This document shows positions 7,900 to 12,540 of a stretch of 12,540 nt of DNA, piece after piece. The notes beneath the pieces were generated by a model. It saw nothing but the letters and a program-made list of their open reading frames with translations. It did not search any database and was not told the DNA's origin. Source of the DNA: Saccoglossus kowalevskii. Taxonomy: Eukaryota > Hemichordata > Enteropneusta > Harrimaniidae. Position numbers and translations under genes: made by a program. How positions within the stretch are numbered: the stretch's first letter is position 1; each line of letters starts with the position of its first letter. The stretch covers positions 1 to 12,540 of the forward strand of contig NW_003110030.1 in NCBI RefSeq assembly GCF_000003605.2. Reading direction: 5' to 3'.

Positions 7900-10800
7900 G
7901 TAAGAGAATGATTCTGTTGCTAAGTAATGATATAGCTTAACATTTCTTTGAAGAAAAAGTAACAATCATTCTGGGTAATGAAGACGAAAAAAAAGAGTTA
8001 TCAAAATATGTTCATAATTGCTTTATGAAAAAAGAGGAGAGTATACAAAAAATCTAACAACTACCTCAGTTCAAACCACAAATTAATTAATGCCACATAC
8101 ACATTTTATATATATTTTGTAAATTTTGTCATTTAAATATTTTCAACCATAATGACGGTAGTATAAACATTGTAATAGTTCATTGAAAATTCCCCACAAT
8201 ACGTAATCTATTCATTTGTATTCAGAGTTCTCAGGGAAAGTAAATAACATTAATATCGTCGATCGAGGTTATGACACAATAACTATTGAACTGGTGTCTG
8301 CATTACATGGAGAGACCATTTACTATGTAGAATATTGTTCATTGGTTGAAACGACATTTCGACCATGGCCGTCTGATGGAATGGGAACACAGGACACCAC
8401 AGTAACCGTAATGCAATTGACTGCATCAAGTATGTACGAGTTTAGAGCTCAAGCTGCAAATAACAATGGTAAAGGTGACTACTCATGCGTATATCTGTTC
8501 AGTACATATAGTAAGTACGACATGAGAATACGACTACCTGCTATAAGACCACCTTTCAGTTTTGTGATTCCATTTTTCATATTTACTTTATTAATACTAG
8601 AATAACGAACATACATTTAAGAAATCATTTCAATATTAATAAGAACGTTCAAGCGGCTTGTTGAAGTTTCTACTATTTATGATAATTCTATACATTTCGT
8701 TTACCAATTCATGTTTTAGATTCTCCGTATGTTACGTTTAACCGTATTACCGGTAATATATCTTGGTCATGCCATGAAGAAATAGAATATTAGTGTGTGA
8801 GACTAGAGAACAACAAGAAAAACTGTTGTGCTTTGAAAGCTTATATTTGTACATCAATTATAATTAGCGTCTTGTTGCTCTTTCAGGCTCTGAGAACAGC
8901 TCCTTCAGTACTGCTATTGTTAGCATTATTTTTGGATCTCTGCTAGTTTGTTTAATAACGATTACTATTGTGGGAGTTGCTATTTACAGACGCAGAACTA
9001 TAACAAAACAGGTAATGTTCAATAATAATTAATAATATACATAGTGCACATTTTAAAGCTAATTTTAATGTAACATAATACAACATATGCAACAGTTAAT
9101 GTTGGAAATATGTATGTATATTATTTGTAATCCATATACCGGTCTGCCGGCTGGTATCAAATTTGCACATCATAGTTGTTTCGAAAGAATTCGTTTCATG
9201 AAATACAGTGTGTAATTGTTTATGGTAACTGTGACTCAAGTTTTGCCGGTCATGTACACGGATTGATGATCTATTTATACTTCATTGCAAGTGTAAATTT
9301 TGCGATAATAGATTTTTACATTTGAAATAATTACAAGTAAATCTCTTGACAATCACGTCTATGCTGAATGACTTCGGCGGCCTAAGTGTGGATATTTACG
9401 ATTTTTAAACACACGGAAAACTATAGCACAATGGGGTGATCAATACAGGTATTACAACAATTAAACATTATTTAAATATTTTCTCGTCGACGATGAACTT
9501 CCGACAGTGTTGAAATATATATATATTTTCTATTTCGTAAGGCTGCAGAAACGAGGATCTCTTTTTCGCCAAAGTGGTATTGAGAAAGTTGTAACAGCTA
9601 AATAACATTTCTCCAAAGCCAAATAACACATGTCAAGAATAGCACTTTAAATAATTGAATGCAACATATACAAAAAGTTGGAATGTTTTCTGATTAATAT
9701 GCACTACTTTTATTTGTATTGGATAAATGTAAGGCACTACAGTAAGAACTATGAACGTGGTAATTTTCTATGAAGTCATACCTTCATTCATGTGGCAATA
9801 ACACATTTAAATTTTACAATGTATAGTATAGGTATAGGTATCATGTTCTGTCGATGTATAGGCAACTAACTGTTTCATTATACATATGTTTCCGGGATAC
9901 TGATACTGGTCAGAACGATGTAGCAGCTTCTTCGCACATGGAGGTACACGAAGAAGCTCATAAGGTATTTCAAATAATTATATCTACTTCAGTTAGCATA
10001 CAAATACCCACTTAAGGTAGAGATGCAGGTTCGTGGGCATTTGGGAGTGACATTTTTTTTTTTGCTTTTTTATTATCCAAACAGTCTTGGCTATAGACTG
10101 TTAAAATGTTGTAGAATTGTGAATAGTGGAACATACACAAACAACGATTTTAAAATATAGGTAACAGGTGCAAACATTATCTCTTTCGAATGCTTAGCAA
10201 GATTTAGCAAGGCTGTAAATAAATAATAAAAAAGAAACATGGTGAAAAAAAAGAAATGACGGGATCTCCATATTATGCACTATATTTAACTTGTAACAAA
10301 ACGATAATACATTTAAATTTGGAACTGTTACAGCCATTATAATTATGAGCATTAGCAAACTTCTTACTGAGTGAATTTTTATGCAAATTAGCAATTACCT
10401 CAGCTTCTCTTCAGTGCCCATCCCAGAACTTTAAAAAAAATAGCTCCTAGAGACTTTGACCTTTTGTTTTGAAATTTTCACAAATGAATGACAATGTGTT
10501 TATCTTCAAAACGCCGTCGGGGCATTGTTTTTGGTTGAACAGTGTTACAGCAATCGTACAGACAACTAGCCTGGGTGTTAATTTATGCATAAACTTGAAG
10601 TAGTGACATTTGAGCTGCTGCCCTGCAAAATTGACAACTTGTAGACAGTTTTCAAGGCGGCACTTTTTTCATAATAAACAGATGTACCCATAAACCAATT
10701 TTGACAGGAAACAGAAGCATGGCTTAGAAGTTATTTTTTTAAAATCACTTTTGACTTTAAAAGCAACTTTTTTGTACATATTTTAAACCACAGTGTTCAT

Positions 10801-11016
10801 AACACAATTTTAAAATTCATACAATAAGCTTTCTGAAAATATATAGTTTTGTGGACAAGGGAGGTCATCTTGGTTTCCTAATTAAAAATAACTAATTAAA
10901 ATACCTGTCAGATAAACTGCATCTCTCATCTCTACTATCATTTATTCAACTTATGCTTATTTTTACAGCCAAATGAAGATGACAGTAACTATACATCAAT
11001 GTTCTCCCCAGACTAA
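7833..11016 (+). CDS. Single-pass FN3-domain receptor-like protein, five exons, 191 residues
   Basis: The spliced frame is 7833-7899, 8226-8510, 8887-9011, 9914-9964 and 10969-11016, totalling 576 bases including TAA. Every junction is GT-AG and phases agree (1, 1, 0, 0). Domains in order: a signal peptide (residues 1 to about 20), one FN3 domain (about 24-117), a short stalk with an N-glycosylation sequon NSS at 121-123, a transmembrane helix (about 127-150), a stop-transfer YRRR, and a cytoplasmic tail of about 40 residues that is acidic towards its end. The tail ends NYTSMFSPD, where Y184 forms a YxxM motif, known elsewhere to bind PI3-kinase p85 SH2 domains and also compatible with YxxPhi endocytic sorting. 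An adhesion or signalling role at the cell surface is inference. No named orthologue is recognised. Being so small, it may be an orphan receptor or a shrunken relative of a larger FN3 protein. Confidence 0.75.
8226..8510 (+). CDS. Exon 2: complete FN3 domain in a single exon
   Basis: The acceptor TTTGTATTCAG ends at 8225 and the donor is ATA|GTAAGT at 8511, so the exon is phase 1 to 1, the classic shufflable FN3 cassette. FN3 hallmarks are strand B TITIE, strand C YYVEY, and the motif LTASSMYEFRAQAANNNGKG, which matches the family pattern LxPxTxYxFRVxAxNxxGxG. The usual strand-B Trp is Leu (L45), an unusual change in the hydrophobic core. Cys 60 and Cys 110 are the only two Cys and could form a disulphide. 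The frame continues past the donor to a stop at 8603-8605, see the separate entry. Confidence 0.85.
8511..8605 (+). CDS. Possible alternative C-terminus by retention of intron 2
   Basis: If the donor at 8511 is not used, the FN3 frame runs on for 31 residues. These consist of a short basic stretch (MRIRL), Pro residues, then a hydrophobic run FVIPFFIFTLLILE that ends at the TAA. A hydrophobic segment at the very end of a signal-peptide protein is what GPI-attachment signals look like, or it could act as a short membrane anchor. The product would be 148 residues. No perfect AATAAA follows closely. Chance hydrophobicity in T-rich intron sequence is the main alternative. Confidence 0.25.
8720..8793 (+). 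pseudogene. Fragment of a second FN3 domain inside intron 2 (decayed or poison exon)
   Basis: An acceptor TTTTAG (8714-8719) is followed, in the phase 1 left by exon 2, by SPYVTFNRIT, GNISWSC and HEEIEY, then TAG at 8791-8793. The order of an A strand, a strand-B Trp (ISW) and a Tyr-containing strand C fits the first third of an FN3 domain. Past the stop the same frame reads CVRLENNKK, also FN3-like, which suggests a once longer domain. If still spliced in, it would end the protein after the first FN3 domain and give a secreted form. Otherwise it is the remnant of an ancestral two-FN3 receptor. It contains a 14-base palindrome at 8745-8758. Confidence 0.45.
8887..9011 (+). CDS. Exon 3: stalk and transmembrane helix
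   Basis: The acceptor CTCTTTCAG ends at 8886 and the donor is CAG|GTAATG at 9012. The exon is entered in phase 1 and left in phase 0. It encodes a Ser-rich stalk with the sequon NSS, a hydrophobic helix of about 24 residues from AIVSIIFG to VGVAI, and the basic stop-transfer YRRRTITK, which sets a type I topology with the C-terminus in the cytoplasm. Confidence 0.8.
9012..9913. other. Intron 3
   Basis: A 902-base intron, AT-rich, with no embedded coding stretch recognised. A near-palindromic segment lies at 9136-9158. The 3' end has a textbook branch-point sequence CTAAC at 9866-9870; the first AG downstream of it is the acceptor at 9912-9913. Confidence 0.55.
9914..9964 (+). CDS. Exon 4: cytoplasmic tail, 17 residues
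   Basis: A 51-base phase 0 to 0 exon encoding NDVAASSHMEVHEEAHK. The acceptor GGTCAG has a weak pyrimidine tract, but the CTAAC branch-point sequence 43 bases upstream has no intervening AG, and this is the only acceptor in frame. The donor is AAG|GTATTT. Because its length is a multiple of three, it could be skipped without changing frame. Confidence 0.6.
9965..10968. other. Intron 4, mostly filled by a possible repeat element
   Basis: A 1004-base intron ending in a strong acceptor TATTTTTACAG. Most of it lies between imperfect inverted repeats, described separately. The minus-strand open stretch at 10194-10394 is not persuasive. Confidence 0.55.
10016..10936. mobile_element. Possible non-autonomous element with imperfect inverted ends
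   Basis: GGTAGAGATGCAGGTT at 10016-10031 is mirrored by the reverse complement at 10914-10936, which reads AGTAGAGATG, a 6-base repeat GAGATG, then CAGTTT. The shared blocks are GTAGAGATG and CAG.TT. The interior is T-rich with a T12 run and has no coding capacity. No target duplication was found, so the boundaries and even its identity as an element are tentative. Confidence 0.3.
10969..11016 (+). CDS. Exon 5: C-terminal tail with YxxM motif
   Basis: Entered in phase 0. It encodes 15 acidic and polar residues, PNEDDSNYTSMFSPD, then TAA at 11014-11016. Tyr 184 is followed at +3 by Met, the YxxM pattern of PI3-kinase p85 docking sites, and the acidic residues before it resemble typical kinase-substrate context. 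YTSM also fits the YxxPhi endocytic pattern. Confidence 0.7.
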   Translation, partial: PNEDDSNYTSMFSPD

Positions 11017-11106
11017 ATGCCAAGCATAACGGCTAATTTGCATAACATCACATCTAATTTGCATAAACATTTGTTTCTCCAACAAACATTGTGATACAGT
11101 AACTAC

Positions 11107-11112
11107 AATAAA
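11107..11112 (+). terminator. Polyadenylation signal AATAAA (proximal)
   Basis: A perfect AATAAA 91 bases after the stop codon of the FN3 receptor gene. Confidence 0.6.
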
Positions 11113-11190
11113 GAAGAGATATTTTTATAGCTCATATATTTTATATCATTTTTATATCACTTCATTGTATTTTATGTGTTCATCAAGTCA

Positions 11191-11206
11191 AATAAAGTCA
11201 AATAAA
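11191..11206 (+). terminator. Tandem polyadenylation signals AATAAA (distal)
   Basis: Two AATAAA hexamers (11191-11196 and 11201-11206) lie inside a directly repeated GTCAAATAAA, followed by a T and TG-rich stretch (TATTGTTATGGTTATATTGTT) that suits a downstream element. Either this pair or the proximal site could be used, giving untranslated regions of about 100-220 bases. Confidence 0.6.
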
Positions 11207-11239
11207 CAGCAACAATGTATTCATATATTGTTATGGTTA

Positions 11240-11589
11240 TATTGTTATCCCTGGAGGTAATTGGTTCATTATTATTTTGTATACAACAAGTACAGTCAGT
11301 TTTAATGCCCATGTCACTGTCAGTGCATATGACGTGGGGAAAAATATTTTTTGGTTAAATTTGTAACGACTGCCAAATTGCGGGTTGTCAAAATAAAGCA
11401 ACAATGACATTTTCTTTCTACAAACGCATTTCAAACTCAAGTCAATGATTTTTCATTGATCTTTCTATACTTTATGTCGCTGTTGTTGCAATCATCGGTT
11501 CCTGACTTTTTGGTTTGAAAATACACAAATTTAGAATGTTTTCTTAATTAAAACGATTCATTGACGATTATATTATATCCAAATCGCCA
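11240..11589. other. No gene seen
   Basis: AT-rich intergenic DNA. The minus-strand open stretch at 11237-11440 shows no recognisable domain. Confidence 0.45.
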
Positions 11590-11740
11590 ACGAGATGTTG
11601 TTTTTAAACATCGCGGAAAAACATGCACCGCCATCTATGTTACCTCGATCAGAATCCCCCTTGTAACCCAGCATGCATCGGTCGCGATGTCACATGCGTT
11701 ACGTCGCTTCAGTGGCGTTCCTCGGTAACGAGGCACTTGT
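11590..11740 (+). promoter_or_regulatory. GC-richer promoter-like patch
   Basis: CpG-containing sequence stands out from its surroundings. It contains ACCGCCATCT (about 11627-11636), a YY1-like core on the minus strand, and a small hairpin CCTCG-GTAA-CGAGG at 11720-11733. It lies shortly before the LINE fragment, so it may be the promoter of another gene or part of a LINE 5' region. The two cannot be separated from sequence alone. Confidence 0.3.
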
Positions 11741-11852
11741 TTGTTTTTTCTTCGACCGATTTATTTACGATTTCCCCCCAACTTCCCTAATTTCACTTGT
11801 TTTTTTAAATTTCTGGTAATTAGATGGAGTAGTAAAACCGCAATTACCCGCA

Positions 11853-12540
11853 GTGCAGCAAATCGGAAAAGATCTTTCCAACGCAATGGGCAAATTATTA
11901 CATTGCAGGCCCTGCTCCCTCGAAAGACTTCTTTTAGACTGTAGTGGACTATGCTGTACTGTCTAGCAATCTGTACTCCAATGTATTACACTATTGCTTT
12001 AATACATTCAATGCAAGCAGTGACCATTGCTCCATATCAACTATTATAAACTTTCCAATAATAAATGAACTTGGAAACGAAAATGAAACACTACAATCCA
12101 CACCTGGCAAATACAAATGGAATAAGAACAAAAAAGATTTATAAAATGTTCTGCCAGACAACAGAAGGAATAACGACCATCCAATCATTTATAGATAAAA
12201 TACAAAATAACAACTCATCCAATACCATTGAAAATGAGTTTAAGCAACTACTTGACAACGTTGCTGCCAAATGTCTGATAACAAAGACATCAATGAATAT
12301 CAGGAGAACTAAGAAGAAGAAAAGGACATTCACATCAGCTCAGTGTACCATAATGAAAATAGAACTGGAAAGACTGGCCAGGCAACTGCAAAGAAATCCG
12401 TATGACAAAAACCTAAGACAAAAATATTATACCAGAATAAAACATTCAGAAAATATGCTAAAAGCTTCCAACAAGAACAAAGAAAACAACAACTTAAACA
12501 ACTAAATGAACTTGATTGCAACTCAGAACCACATTCATTT
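11853..12540 (+). pseudogene. Broken LINE (non-LTR retrotransposon) fragment, endonuclease end and linker
   Basis: The frame from 11941 has VVDYAVLSS and then SSDHCSIS (SDH at 12019-12027), the conserved C-terminal motifs of APE-type endonucleases in LINEs, followed by GKYKWNK, typical of the link to the reverse transcriptase. Upstream, in another frame, 11853-11906 reads GKDLSNAMGKLLHC, resembling an earlier endonuclease segment, so frameshifts and a deletion have removed most of the domain. After a TAA at 12142-12144 the frame shifts by one near the A6 run at 12130, giving a Lys-rich linker to about 12450. A second shift at an A-run returns to the first frame, which then stays open (KSFQQEQRKQQLKQLNEL) to the window edge. 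The reverse transcriptase would follow outside the window. The clade (CR1, L2 or another) was not determined. Confidence 0.75.

Noticed and set aside
1480-8510. Exon 1480-1642 as an alternative first exon of the FN3 receptor
   Set aside because: Phases match, but the junction codon would be T plus AG, a TAG stop.
11741-11944. Plus-strand 67-codon frame before the LINE
   Set aside because: It overlaps the LINE endonuclease remnant in another frame; the remnant frames match known endonuclease patterns better.
12139-12521. Minus-strand open frames opposite the LINE linker
   Set aside because: They are the reverse of Lys- and Asn-rich coding sequence, which gives Phe- and Leu-rich shadows.

Overview
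The window is intron-containing metazoan DNA. It is AT-rich, its exons are short and bounded by GT-AG splice sites, and it holds microsatellites, a short inverted-repeat transposon and a decayed LINE. The style of the repeats suggests a marine invertebrate, possibly a deuterostome such as a hemichordate or lancelet. That placement is inference; nothing here identifies a species.

Best-supported gene: a five-exon, plus-strand gene at 7833-11016 encodes a small single-pass receptor-like protein of 191 residues. It has a signal peptide (exon 1), one fibronectin type III (FN3) domain (exon 2), a transmembrane helix (exon 3) and a short acidic tail ending in a YxxM motif (exons 4-5). All splice phases agree (1, 1, 0, 0), and the last exon is followed by several AATAAA signals. 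A YY1-type site about 350 bases upstream may mark its promoter. The intron after the FN3 exon holds two alternative endings: read-through to a hydrophobic C-terminus that stops at 8605, and a splice-site-bounded FN3 fragment that stops at 8793. The locus may therefore make transmembrane, membrane-tailed and soluble forms.

Left part: a weak terminal exon (392-429) may end an upstream gene. A CpG-richer promoter-like stretch (about 600-1440) carries NRF1-like, YY1, E-box and palindromic forkhead motifs and a duplicated module. It leads into a second convincing first exon (1480-1642), which encodes a signal peptide and ends in a GTGAGT donor in phase 1. Its partner exons are not certain. It cannot join the FN3 exon, because the junction would create a stop; a small Cys-containing exon at 2505-2581 is the best local candidate.

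Middle (2600-7400): mostly non-coding as far as can be read. It has a long AAT microsatellite, a 347-base inverted-repeat element with a 10-base flanking duplication, an AC microsatellite, a 20-base tandem duplication and a perfect 17-base hairpin. Some minus-strand open stretches are suggestive but unproven.

Right end: after the gene's polyadenylation region come a GC-richer promoter-like patch (about 11590-11740) and then a broken LINE. The LINE shows the end of an APE-type endonuclease and the linker before the reverse transcriptase, with frameshifts, and runs off the window.
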